The notes below the pieces were generated by a model. The model was not told the origin of the DNA, ran no database searches, and saw nothing but the letters and a program-made list of their open reading frames with translations. Below are positions 1 to 6,269 of a DNA stretch of 6,437 bases, piece after piece. The DNA comes from Spirochaetales bacterium. Lineage in GTDB: Bacteria > Spirochaetota > Spirochaetia > SZUA-6 > DRHE01. The number at the start of each line of letters is the position of its first letter. Positions within the stretch are counted from its first letter, which is position 1. The position numbers were made by a program, and so were the translations under genes. The stretch covers positions 1-6,437 of the forward strand of contig JAFGQJ010000118.1 in assembly GCA_016935715.1 (NCBI GenBank). The letters are read 5' to 3'.

Positions 1-30
1 GAAGACCGGATCAGCGAGTTCTACAAGTAG
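1..30 (+). CDS. C-terminal end of an upstream gene (partial)
   Basis: The first 30 bases read as nine sense codons, EDRISEFYK, followed by TAG. They keep the G/C third-position preference of the neighbouring genes. The stop lies 60 bases before the chosen start of the fused ABC transporter gene on the same strand, so the two are probably co-transcribed. In CUT2 sugar transport operons the gene before the ATPase is commonly the periplasmic or lipoprotein sugar-binding protein, or a second permease. Nine residues cannot tell these apart, so the product is left open. That this is a real gene end is likely but not proven from so short a stretch. Confidence 0.5.
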   Translation, partial: EDRISEFYK

Positions 31-40
31 ACAGGTTTGC

Positions 41-70
41 CTGCCCCCCGCCCTCGAGGGCGGGGGGCGG
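41..70 (+). promoter_or_regulatory. GC-rich intercistronic hairpin
   Basis: A perfect 26-base palindrome (43-68) is centred on CTCGAG, with C6 and G6 runs in its arms. It extends to 41-70 if one T-G wobble is allowed. It lies between the stop at 30 and the transporter start at 91. It is not followed by a T run, so it does not look like a complete intrinsic terminator. A structure here could protect the upstream message from 3' exonucleases, or partly attenuate readthrough so that the upstream product exceeds the transporter, as between binding protein and membrane genes of other sugar operons. The structure is plain; the role is inferred. Confidence 0.6.
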
Positions 71-90
71 TTGAGTTGGAATATTGGATC

Positions 91-2586
91 GTGAGCAACA
101 CCGTTCTGTCGTTCTCCGGAATCAGCAAGCGCTTCGGTGATTTCCAGGCTCTCCACGATGTCGGCTTCGACCTGAAAAGCGGCGAGGTCGTCGGTCTGGT
201 CGGCGCCAATGGCGCCGGCAAGAGCACGCTGCTGAAGATAGCGGCAGGCGTGCATCCGCCTTCGGGCGGCGGCATGGTCCTGTTCGGCAGGCAGTATATT
301 CCTTCCTCCCCGCAGCTGGCCAAGACGGCCGGCATTGCCAGCGTGTTCCAGGAGCTGAACCTGTTTCTGAACATGAGCGTGGCGGAGAACATTTTCGTCG
401 ACGACGGATTCAGGAACCGCTTCGGCCTGATCGACTGGAAAGCGATGCGCGAGGCAGCCGCAGGAATTCTGAAGGCCAGCGGGCTGCAGATCGCCCCCAG
501 CAGGCCCGTCAGCGAGCTGAGCATTGCCCAGCAGCAGATGGTGGAGATCGTGCGTGCCCTGGCCGAGAAACCGAAGATCCTGCTCCTGGATGAACCCACC
601 GCCTCGCTGTCGGAGGACCAGACCGCCTGGCTGTTCGCGAGGGTCAGGGAGGCGGTGGCCGCGGGCACCGCTGTCCTGTACGTCTCTCACCGGCTGGACG
701 AAGTGAGCGAGCTGTGCGACCGCTGCGTGATCCTGCGCGACGGCAGGCTGGTGGCCACGCTGGAGAAGTCGGAGATTCGCAAAGACCTGCTCATCCGGCA
801 CATGGTCGGCAGGGAGATCGCCTCAGCAGGGCCGAGGCGCGCAGAACGAGCCGGTGCCGAGGGCGGGATCGTCTTCGAGTGCGAGGAGCTGTCGGTCAGG
901 GGCAAGCTGCGGAACATCTCCTTCAATGTGCGCAGCGGAGAGATCCTGGGCATCGCCGGGCTGGTGGGCGCAGGCAGGACGGAGCTGCTGAACGCCGTCT
1001 ACGGAATCCTGCGCCCGACGGATGGGGTGCTGCGCAAGGAGGGGGACGAGCTCTCCGTAAGGCACCCGCGGCAGGCCATCGCCCGCGGCATCGCCCCGGT
1101 CAGCGAGGACCGCAAGAAGGAGGGCCTGTTTTTCGGCGAGACGGTGACCTGCAACCTGAACGCCAGCGCCGTGGCCAACCGGTCGCTGCTGGCTTTCATC
1201 GACCGCCGCAGGGAGAGAAAGCGGGCCGGCGGCATAGCCGGCAGGATCGCCCTGAATGCCGGGCACCTGCCGGATCCCGTGGAACGGCTGAGCGGCGGCA
1301 ACCAGCAGAAGGTGGTCTTCGGCCGGGCTCTGCTGACCGAAGCGGACCTGCTGCTGCTGGACGAACCCACCCGAGGCGTGGACGTGGGAGCCCGGGAGGA
1401 TATCTACGCGGTGATCGAAGAATCGGCCGCGGCGGGCAAGGGGGTGATCCTGGTCTCCTCGGACTGGGAGGAGATCGTCAAGCTGGCCGACCGTGCCCTG
1501 GTGATGCGGGACGGTCAGATCGTCGGGGAGCTGACCGGCGAACAGATCGATGAGGAAGCCATGCTGCATCTCTGCACCGAGCAGAAGCAGCGGCGGGAGG
1601 AGGAGCAGCAGGCCCGCGGAGGGCTGCGAAACCTGGTCGGGTCGCTGTTCTCGGCCTCCAACCGCATCGCCGTGCTTGCTTTCCTGCTCGCCGCCGTGTT
1701 CCTGGCCGGGTCGGTGAGCTCCCCGTTCTTTCTCAACAGGATCAACATCAGCAACCTTGCCTGGCAGTCGTTCGTCTACGTGCTCCTGACCATCGGCCAG
1801 CTGGCGGTGATCATCTGCGGGGGCATCGACCTGTCGGTCAGCGCCGCCATGACCATCATCAGCGTCATCGGGATCAAGATCTACCAGGCCTTTCCGGATT
1901 CGCTGCTCCTGTGCCTGGCCGCCATGCTGGCCGCCGGCGTTCTGATCGGATTGCTGAACGGTTTCCTCGTGGTTCGCGGACGGATCAACGCCTTCATAGC
2001 CACCCTGGGAGTGGGCATCGTGCTGCAGGGCGTCTCCCTGGTCCTCACCACCAAGCCCATCGCCCCGGCTCCTCAGATCCTGAAGACCGTCGCCAACGGG
2101 AGCTGGCTCGGGATCCCCATCGTGGTGTATCTGGGCCTCGCGCTGTTCGCGGTTTTTTCCGTGGTGCTGCGGCAGACCCGCTTCGGCCGCCGCCTGTATG
2201 CCGTGGGCGAATCCGATCTGAAGGCCAGGTGGTCGGGTCTGCCGGTGGGCTCGATCAAGATCGGCTCCTACCTGATCAGCACGGTGATGGCCAGCCTGGC
2301 GGCCTTCTACCTTCTGGGCCGCACCGGAGGGGCGGAGCCGATCGTGGATCCGCGCCTGACCCTGGACAGCATTGCCTACTGCCTGATCGGCGGAGCCACC
2401 CTGGCCGGAGGCAGGGGCAGCCTGGGCGGATCGCTGATCACGATCCTGCTGATGATCATGCTCCTGAACGTGCTGGGCCACTCCGGGGTGGGCATCTTCT
2501 ACCAGCAGATCGTGCGGGCCGTGCTGCTGCTGGTGATCGTGATCGCCTACAACCAGGTGGAAAGCCGCCGGCACACTGGAATCTAG
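91..2586 (+). CDS. Fused sugar ABC transporter ATPase-permease (RbsA-RbsC type, CUT2 family)
   Basis: This 831-residue cytoplasmic-membrane protein carries both energising and translocating parts of a CUT2 sugar importer, normally separate proteins of about 500 and 320 residues. The first ATPase domain has Walker A GANGAGKST (38-46), signature LSIAQQQ (143-149), Walker B ending D167-E168 and H-loop H200. The second has the degenerate P-loop GLVGAGRTE (290-298, Arg for Lys), signature LSGGNQQK (400-407) and Walker B D424-E425, but Ser-Asp where the H-loop His is expected; such asymmetry is usual in RbsA, XylG and MglA. A charged linker (about 495-512) leads into a permease with about ten hydrophobic segments from 525, the GGIDLSV motif (577-583) and the cytoplasmic-loop motif FGRRLYAVG (698-706). 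The GTG at 91 is chosen because TTGGA (76-80) lies upstream at usable spacing. TTG at 76 is possible. TTG at 37 would code through the hairpin and is unlikely. No frame break separates the halves. The sugar is unknown. Confidence 0.93.
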   Translation: MSNTVLSFSGISKRFGDFQALHDVGFDLKSGEVVGLVGANGAGKSTLLKIAAGVHPPSGGGMVLFGRQYIPSSPQLAKTAGIASVFQELNLFLNMSVAENIFVDDGFRNRFGLIDWKAMREAAAGILKASGLQIAPSRPVSELSIAQQQMVEIVRALAEKPKILLLDEPTASLSEDQTAWLFARVREAVAAGTAVLYVSHRLDEVSELCDRCVILRDGRLVATLEKSEIRKDLLIRHMVGREIASAGPRRAERAGAEGGIVFECEELSVRGKLRNISFNVRSGEILGIAGLVGAGRTELLNAVYGILRPTDGVLRKEGDELSVRHPRQAIARGIAPVSEDRKKEGLFFGETVTCNLNASAVANRSLLAFIDRRRERKRAGGIAGRIALNAGHLPDPVERLSGGNQQKVVFGRALLTEADLLLLDEPTRGVDVGAREDIYAVIEESAAAGKGVILVSSDWEEIVKLADRALVMRDGQIVGELTGEQIDEEAMLHLCTEQKQRREEEQQARGGLRNLVGSLFSASNRIAVLAFLLAAVFLAGSVSSPFFLNRINISNLAWQSFVYVLLTIGQLAVIICGGIDLSVSAAMTIISVIGIKIYQAFPDSLLLCLAAMLAAGVLIGLLNGFLVVRGRINAFIATLGVGIVLQGVSLVLTTKPIAPAPQILKTVANGSWLGIPIVVYLGLALFAVFSVVLRQTRFGRRLYAVGESDLKARWSGLPVGSIKIGSYLISTVMASLAAFYLLGRTGGAEPIVDPRLTLDSIAYCLIGGATLAGGRGSLGGSLITILLMIMLLNVLGHSGVGIFYQQIVRAVLLLVIVIAYNQVESRRHTGI

Positions 2587-2593
2587 AGACCCG

Positions 2594-2621
2594 GCGGCGG
2601 CGGCGGCGCCGCCGCTGCTGC
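2594..2621 (+). promoter_or_regulatory. GC-rich hairpin with GGC repeats after the transporter gene
   Basis: A run of CGG/GGC triplets meets its own complement around GGCGCC (2605-2610). This gives a stem of about 13 pairs, two of them G-T wobbles, beginning 7 bases after the transporter stop. There is no T run behind it. Like the hairpin at 41-70 it sits between cistrons of the same strand, so mRNA stabilisation or partial attenuation is a reasonable guess. Triplet slippage could also have produced it. Confidence 0.5.
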
Positions 2622-2637
2622 GGAGACCGCCCGCATC

Positions 2638-2667
2638 TTGACGGGAGTATTGGAGCCCGGATAGATT
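2638..2667 (+). promoter_or_regulatory. Possible weak internal promoter before the hydrolase pair
   Basis: TTGACG (2638-2643, five of six matches to the -35 consensus) is followed after 18 bases by TAGATT (2662-2667, four of six matches to -10) in a locally AT-richer stretch. Transcription would begin at about 2674, almost on top of the ribosome binding site at 2675, leaving hardly any leader. That weakens the case. The hydrolase genes can equally be read through from the transporter gene. Confidence 0.2.
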
Positions 2668-2674
2668 TTAAACC

Positions 2675-2679
2675 GAGGT
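2675..2679 (+). promoter_or_regulatory. Ribosome binding site of the first hydrolase gene
   Basis: GAGGT lies 4 bases before the ATG at 2684 and 7 bases before a second in-frame ATG at 2687. Spacing favours the second ATG. The difference is a single Met. Confidence 0.7.
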
Positions 2680-2683
2680 AGAA

Positions 2684-3340
2684 ATGATGAGCGAACAAAA
2701 AACGGTAACCGACACGCTGCGGGAGGTGCTGAACAGCACCCGGGCGGCCTTCCTGTTCATCGACATGCAGAACGACTTCGTCTCGCCCGAAGGCAAGATG
2801 GCGAGCTTCGGCTTCGAGATCGGCGAAGTGCGGGATTCTGTCCAGCCCATGCGGCGGCTGCTGGAAGCGGCCCGGGACGGCGGCTACCTGGTGATCCATA
2901 CGGCGGTGATCAACGAGCTGGGCCAGAACTCCGCCGCCTGGACCGCCTTCTGGGGCGAGCCCGCGGTGACCCTGCCGGGTTCCTGGGGAGCCGCGCACAT
3001 CGAGGAGCTGGCCCCGGCGGAAGGCGAACCGGTGATCGTCAAGTACGCCTACGGGGCCTTCGTGGGCACCAACCTGGACACGATGCTCCGCAGCCGGGGG
3101 ATCGACACCCTGGTGGTGGCCGGAACGGACCTGAACATCTGCGCCGGGGACACCCTGCACCATGCCTTCGCCCTGGGCTACAACGTGGTGGGCGCAGCCG
3201 ACTGCCTGGCCTGCTTCTCCAGGCATGACCGCGAGCACGCCCGGCAGCTCAAGGAGGACGGCCTCTACCTGATCGAAAACCACTACGGCCTGGTGGCGTA
3301 CTCGGACCAGATCATCCGGATCATCTCCGCAAAGAGGTAA
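2684..3340 (+). CDS. Isochorismatase-family cysteine hydrolase, first of a tandem pair
   Basis: This 218-residue cytoplasmic protein has the length and motifs of the isochorismatase-like superfamily, which includes nicotinamidases, N-carbamoylsarcosine amidase, ureidoacrylate and biuret hydrolases and isochorismatase. The expected triad is complete: D27 in FIDMQNDF, K120 in VIVKYAYGAF and C153 in GTDLNICAGDT. About 20 extra residues precede the first strand. The residue after the cysteine is Ala, where Val is common in the family, which may alter the pocket. Most members hydrolyse amide, carbamoyl or ureido C-N bonds through a cysteine acyl-enzyme; the substrate here cannot be read from sequence. 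ATG at 2684 or 2687 is the start. The gene follows the sugar transporter by 97 bases and precedes its paralogue by 5, so it probably acts on the imported compound or a product of it. The family is firm and the reaction unknown. Confidence 0.92.
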   Translation: MMSEQKTVTDTLREVLNSTRAAFLFIDMQNDFVSPEGKMASFGFEIGEVRDSVQPMRRLLEAARDGGYLVIHTAVINELGQNSAAWTAFWGEPAVTLPGSWGAAHIEELAPAEGEPVIVKYAYGAFVGTNLDTMLRSRGIDTLVVAGTDLNICAGDTLHHAFALGYNVVGAADCLACFSRHDREHARQLKEDGLYLIENHYGLVAYSDQIIRIISAKR

Positions 3341-3345
3341 CCATC

Positions 3346-3975
3346 ATGCCTGAATCACCCGCCTTCGACATCGATCCCTCCCGAACGGCACTGATCGTGG
3401 TGGACATGCAGAACGACTTCGTGCGTGTCGGAGCGCCTCTGGAGGTGCCCGACGCACGGGCCACGATCGAGCCGACCAGCAGCACCGTCGGCCTGTTCCG
3501 CAGGCTCGGGCGGCCCGTCGTGTTCACCCGCTTTATCGCCGGGCCGAAGGAGACCCTGCTGTGGAGGTGGTCCCCCCAGCTGCGCCCGCCAGTGAACTGC
3601 TGCAAGCCGGGATTCCTGCGCCGCTACGGGGACGCGGAGGGGGAGCTGGACTGCATCGCGGTGATCGACGAGCTGCCGGTCGAACCCGGCGACTACGCGG
3701 TGGACAAGTACTGGTACGGAGCCTTCTTCCGCACCAACCTCTACGACATCCTGCTCAGCGAGCACGTGGATACCGCGGTGGTATGCGGAACCGTGACCCA
3801 GATCTGCGTGGAGGAAACCGCGCGGGAGGCCTTCCACCTCGGGCTGAAGACCGTTGTCCTGAGCGACTGCGTATCCTCCTTCGACCCGCAGATGCACGCG
3901 GCCACATTGAAGAACTTCGCCTCGAAATTCGGCCGCGTCCTGGACTCGGGAGCCCTGGCCGGGGAGATGGGCTAG
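3346..3975 (+). CDS. Isochorismatase-family cysteine hydrolase, second of a tandem pair
   Basis: This 209-residue cytoplasmic hydrolase belongs to the same superfamily as the preceding gene. Its triad is D20 in VVDMQNDF, K121 in AVDKYWYGAF and C154 in GTVTQICVEET, the last closer to the family norm than its neighbour. Between the catalytic Lys and Cys the paralogues have equal spacing, and 19 of 34 positions (K120-C153 against K121-C154) are identical by hand alignment. Between Asp and Lys this protein is eight residues longer, around an Arg/Trp/Cys-rich stretch near 64-85 that may be a lid. GAGG at 3334-3337 overlaps the end of the upstream gene and lies 8 bases before the ATG, so translation is probably coupled. 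A heteromeric enzyme, two consecutive steps, or a duplicate with changed specificity are all possible. The substrate is unknown. Confidence 0.92.
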   Translation: MPESPAFDIDPSRTALIVVDMQNDFVRVGAPLEVPDARATIEPTSSTVGLFRRLGRPVVFTRFIAGPKETLLWRWSPQLRPPVNCCKPGFLRRYGDAEGELDCIAVIDELPVEPGDYAVDKYWYGAFFRTNLYDILLSEHVDTAVVCGTVTQICVEETAREAFHLGLKTVVLSDCVSSFDPQMHAATLKNFASKFGRVLDSGALAGEMG

Positions 3976-3992
3976 GCCGGAGGTCTGCCGGC
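3976..3992 (+). terminator. Small hairpin directly after the hydrolase operon
   Basis: GCCGG (3976-3980) pairs with CCGGC (3988-3992) around a 7-base loop, immediately after the TAG. The stem is short and no T run follows, so if transcription ends here it would need Rho or another aid. It is recorded only because no better terminator for the plus-strand operon is visible in this gap. Confidence 0.2.
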
Positions 3993-4223
3993 ATGTGCGG
4001 ATATCGTTCCTGAGCTCCAAGGACCCAAGGATAGCTCGTCTGTATAGCTCAGATTGATCACCATAAATGTCATGACGAGAAATGATGTGGAGATTATTCT
4101 CGACGTCGTTTGGCTTCACCTGGTTCGTGACGAGATTCTGACCCTTGCATGAGACTTCCTCGGGATCTGCGCGGGCGAGCTGTGGCCGGAGCGTTGGTAA
4201 GGAACCTCGAATACAGGATAAAT

Positions 4224-4251
4224 GGCCGGACAAACCCTGTGTGATCCGGCC
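4224..4251 (-). terminator. Probable terminator of the minus-strand gene
   Basis: GGCCGGA and TCCGGCC form a perfect 7-pair stem with a 14-base loop, 20 bases beyond the TGA of the minus-strand gene. Read on the minus strand, the stem is followed by ATTTATCC, a short AT-rich tail. On the plus strand no T run follows, so the minus orientation fits better. The loop is longer and the tail poorer than in a strong intrinsic terminator. Confidence 0.4.
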
Positions 4252-4271
4252 GTGCGTCAGCCCGTGCTCCG

Positions 4272-5888
4272 TCAGTCTTCCATCTCCTCGAACTCTTCGA
4301 CCAGGATCGGCGGCACCCATTCCTCCGGCACCCGCTCGTCGGTATCCAGGTGGGTGACCGTGGTCCTCAGGGGATGCTGCAGCTTCACGGCGGTCTCCTC
4401 GACCGGCAGGAAGCGTTCCGCCTCGCCCCGACCCAGGCGGCAGGGATGGAAGGCCATGCGTTCGTAGAAGCTCGAGCCCGCGGATACGTGCATCACCCGC
4501 TGGGGATTCGCTGAGATGAACGTGTAGACCAGGGGCCGGGCGCAGTAGACCCAGGGTCCCCAGTGCAGGTAATTCCAGGGGGCCCATTCCGCCAGACCCC
4601 GCTCGCGGCGGTAGGCGGAGAGATCCAGGTTCACGATCGCCAGGGCACAGGGCACCTCGCGATTGTAGAAGGCGAACCACGGCGTGGAAACGCAGAGGTC
4701 CATTCCCCGGGTGGGATGGCGGGGCCGCTCCTTGATCACCACGCTGCCGATCTCCCCGTCCGCCTTCTTCCAGGCAAACTCCCGTACAAGATCGTGGTTG
4801 AGGACGATCTCACCGTTGCGCAGGGCCACCACGTCCAAATCCTTGGTTACGTCGATCATCGACTCCACCATGATGCAGGGATTGTCGGCGTAGAAGCGGT
4901 AGGTGATGGAACAGACGACCTCCGGGTAGAGGGGAAGCGGTGCGTGGCGTTTGGTGGCGAAGAACACCGGGCCGCCTATCGTGGAGTATCCGCCGGGATT
5001 TTCCCAGTCCGAGGCATGGATCCAGGTCCGGGGCGGGGCGTAGACGCCGGGGTTCCAGTGAAGGGAGCCGTTGGTCTCCCGGTGGTGGTCGAACACCACG
5101 TTGGCGTTCTGCTTGAGGTGGATCTCGTCGATCGCGCCGCTTTTGGGGTGCAGGATGGTCTTGTAGTGGCTGTTTTCCACCGTCAGTCCGTAGCCCTCGC
5201 CGCTCACCACGAGATCCGTCGGGTAGCCGGGCGCATCCGCATCCGGATTCCCGTAGAAGATCAGATACACCTTGGAGGCAAAGGCCGGCACCTCCGCCAG
5301 AAAAGCCACCTCGACCGTGGTCGTGGGCTGGCAGTGCTCGTCCTGCATCTTGTCCCAGGTCGAAGTGCCGTAGACCTGGCAGGGGACCTCTTCGGGTCTG
5401 CCGGTGTCCGGATCGATCCCTACGACCCGGATCTCCCGGGCCGGGTCTTTAAGCCTGTCGGCGTACAGCCCCAGGAGCAGATGCACCGGTTCCGCCTTCC
5501 TGGCAAACCCCTCGGTTTCCTCCAGCACGTTGGAACCGTAGTACTTCCAGCGCTTGTCCCAGTACCCCCCGGAGGCGGGCGCGCGACTGGCGCAGGCGAG
5601 CTCGACTGACTCGTCCCTGCCGTCCCTGCAGCTGACTTTGACCGTATGCTCGCCGCCGTTCTCCCAGTCCGCCCGAACCGTCAGCTCATTCGCCATTCCG
5701 GGGAGAAAGGCGTTTTTCGGGCTGACCCGGCCGTCGTTGGACACCCAGAAATCCCGGCTCCACTTCCCATTCAGCTCGATCCTCCGTACCATCAACTCGT
5801 CCTTGATTTCACCGTCCAGACTGTACCTGATATGGTAGCAGGGTCGTTCACTGAAGGGAAAACCGTAGTTCGTGCACTCCAATTTCAT
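4272..5888 (-). CDS. Uncharacterised all-beta protein with galactose-mutarotase-like (supersandwich) region
   Basis: This 538-residue protein is not one I can name. The ATG at 5888 is chosen because GGGGAGGA lies 4 bases upstream; an in-frame ATG 20 codons earlier has no such site. There is no signal peptide or membrane segment, so it should be cytoplasmic. Three parts can be made out: an N-terminal beta-sandwich-like segment (about 1-100); a second beta-rich segment (about 130-225) ending in VYLIFYGNPDA (207-217); and a large C-terminal part (about 230-525) whose opening, VENSHYKTILHPKSGAIDEI (237-256), resembles the start of mutarotase-like supersandwich domains in alpha-mannosidases and polysaccharide lyases. 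Aromatic and His-rich stretches (267-296, 433-449) could form a sugar site, and the tail is acidic. It faces away from a DUF5107-like gene and towards the transporter operon. A lyase, glycosidase or sugar-binding role is inferred only from the apparent fold. Confidence 0.85.
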   Translation of the reverse strand: MKLECTNYGFPFSERPCYHIRYSLDGEIKDELMVRRIELNGKWSRDFWVSNDGRVSPKNAFLPGMANELTVRADWENGGEHTVKVSCRDGRDESVELACASRAPASGGYWDKRWKYYGSNVLEETEGFARKAEPVHLLLGLYADRLKDPAREIRVVGIDPDTGRPEEVPCQVYGTSTWDKMQDEHCQPTTTVEVAFLAEVPAFASKVYLIFYGNPDADAPGYPTDLVVSGEGYGLTVENSHYKTILHPKSGAIDEIHLKQNANVVFDHHRETNGSLHWNPGVYAPPRTWIHASDWENPGGYSTIGGPVFFATKRHAPLPLYPEVVCSITYRFYADNPCIMVESMIDVTKDLDVVALRNGEIVLNHDLVREFAWKKADGEIGSVVIKERPRHPTRGMDLCVSTPWFAFYNREVPCALAIVNLDLSAYRRERGLAEWAPWNYLHWGPWVYCARPLVYTFISANPQRVMHVSAGSSFYERMAFHPCRLGRGEAERFLPVEETAVKLQHPLRTTVTHLDTDERVPEEWVPPILVEEFEEMED

Positions 5889-5892
5889 GCTA

Positions 5893-5900
5893 TCCTCCCC
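5893..5900 (-). promoter_or_regulatory. Strong ribosome binding site of the minus-strand gene
   Basis: Read on the minus strand this is GGGGAGGA, 4 bases before the ATG at 5888. It decides the start against the in-frame ATG at 5948, which would add 20 residues. Confidence 0.8.
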
Positions 5901-6148
5901 GATTGAAGTTGGCCGACCCACAAGCAGGCCGGGCTCAGATAGGAGCAATCCATCTGCAACGTGTCCCTGTCGTGCTATTTCAATCCCACCGCAACGGCCG
6001 CAGCCGTATTCAGCCCGCGCAGTTTCTCCGGTCCCAACCGGCCGTCGAGAACCTGGAATGGATCGTCACCTATTTGCCGATGAAATCGAGGAGTTCCCGC
6101 GTTGGTGTGATCGATGTCTTGACTCTCATACTACCAATATATTCTTTA

Positions 6149-6186
6149 GAAAAAACCTTATCCAGCCACGTATTCATGGTTTTTTC
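6149..6186. repeat. 9-base inverted repeat with phased A/T tracts
   Basis: GAAAAAACC (6149-6157) and GGTTTTTTC (6178-6186) are perfect complements with a 20-base spacer. The A6 and T6 tracts are centred 30 bases apart, close to three helical turns, so the DNA may be intrinsically bent. It could be a regulator site, a bend in the promoter region or a weak terminator-like stem. It lies in the AT-richest part of the window. Confidence 0.5.
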
Positions 6187-6192
6187 CACAAG

Positions 6193-6253
6193 CGTGAGCA
6201 ACAGTCGTGAACAGTCGCTGTAACGTTCACGGGAGATCATGGCTGCAACAGTC
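6193..6253. repeat. Three copies of AACAGTC, two in a tandem imperfect repeat
   Basis: AACAGTC occurs at 6200-6206, 6210-6216 and 6247-6253. The outer copies share the longer GCAACAGTC (6198-6206 and 6245-6253). The first two lie 10 bases apart and each follows a CGTGA, so 6193-6217 reads as an imperfect tandem duplication. Ten-base spacing puts both on one face of the helix, as expected for a regulator binding array. Function is inferred from arrangement only. Confidence 0.4.
6206..6231. promoter_or_regulatory. Operator-like inverted repeat CGTGAAC / GTTCACG
   Basis: Perfect 7-base arms (6206-6212 and 6225-6231) are separated by 12 bases. The half-sites are 19 bases apart centre to centre, near two helical turns, which suits a dimeric repressor or activator. 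The element lies about 45 bases upstream of the TTGACA hexamer and overlaps the AACAGTC repeats. No regulator gene is in the window to pair it with. Confidence 0.4.
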
Positions 6254-6269
6254 TTTCGCTTCAAAGACA

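Larger units (their letters stand above)
3976..4271. other. Non-coding gap between convergent genes
   Basis: These 296 bases separate the plus-strand operon from the convergent minus-strand gene. The part from about 4020 to 4150 is visibly AT-richer than the genes. I see no convincing gene here: open stretches lack a ribosome binding site and the codon bias of the neighbours. TGACGAGA occurs twice (4073-4080 and 4128-4135), with TTCTCG (4097-4102) between them complementary to CGAGAA (4076-4081). The arrangement is weak and may be chance. The hairpin at 4224-4251 is the clearest structure. Confidence 0.6.

Noticed and set aside
37..90. Longer N-terminus for the fused transporter, starting at TTG 37.
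   Set aside because: The extra codons run through the GC palindrome and give a Pro/Arg/Gly-rich stretch with no ribosome binding site. ABC ATPases of this type begin close to the residues that follow the GTG at 91.
823..2574. Long open frame on the minus strand, opposite the transporter gene.
   Set aside because: The translation is rich in His, Gln, Asp and Gly without domains, as expected for the antisense of a GC-rich gene. The plus-strand frame has complete ABC motifs.
4040..4140. tRNA-like boxes: TAGCTCAG near 4045 and GGTTCG near 4122.
   Set aside because: No matching D-stem partner, acceptor stem, anticodon arm or T-stem can be drawn around them.
3976..4271. Insertion sequence or integration scar in the AT-richer gap.
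   Set aside because: No terminal inverted repeats, target duplication or transposase-like frame was found.
3355..4680. Long minus-strand open frame across the second hydrolase gene and the following gap.
   Set aside because: It overlaps two well-supported genes in other frames, has no ribosome binding site and low-complexity Arg/Gly/Pro composition. The stretch in the gap matches no family I know.
4563..5609. Plus-strand open frame opposite the 538-residue gene.
   Set aside because: Its Val/Gly/His/Asp-rich translation lacks domain motifs, and the minus-strand gene has a strong ribosome binding site and a coherent beta-rich protein.
5975..5990. TTTCAATCCCAC, reminiscent of the end of some CRISPR repeats.
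   Set aside because: It occurs once. No second copy or regular spacing is present in the window.
6118..6143. Plus-strand promoter TTGACT with TATATT.
   Set aside because: The hexamers are only 13 bases apart, too close for a normal sigma-70 promoter, and they lie over 200 bases from the next plus-strand gene.
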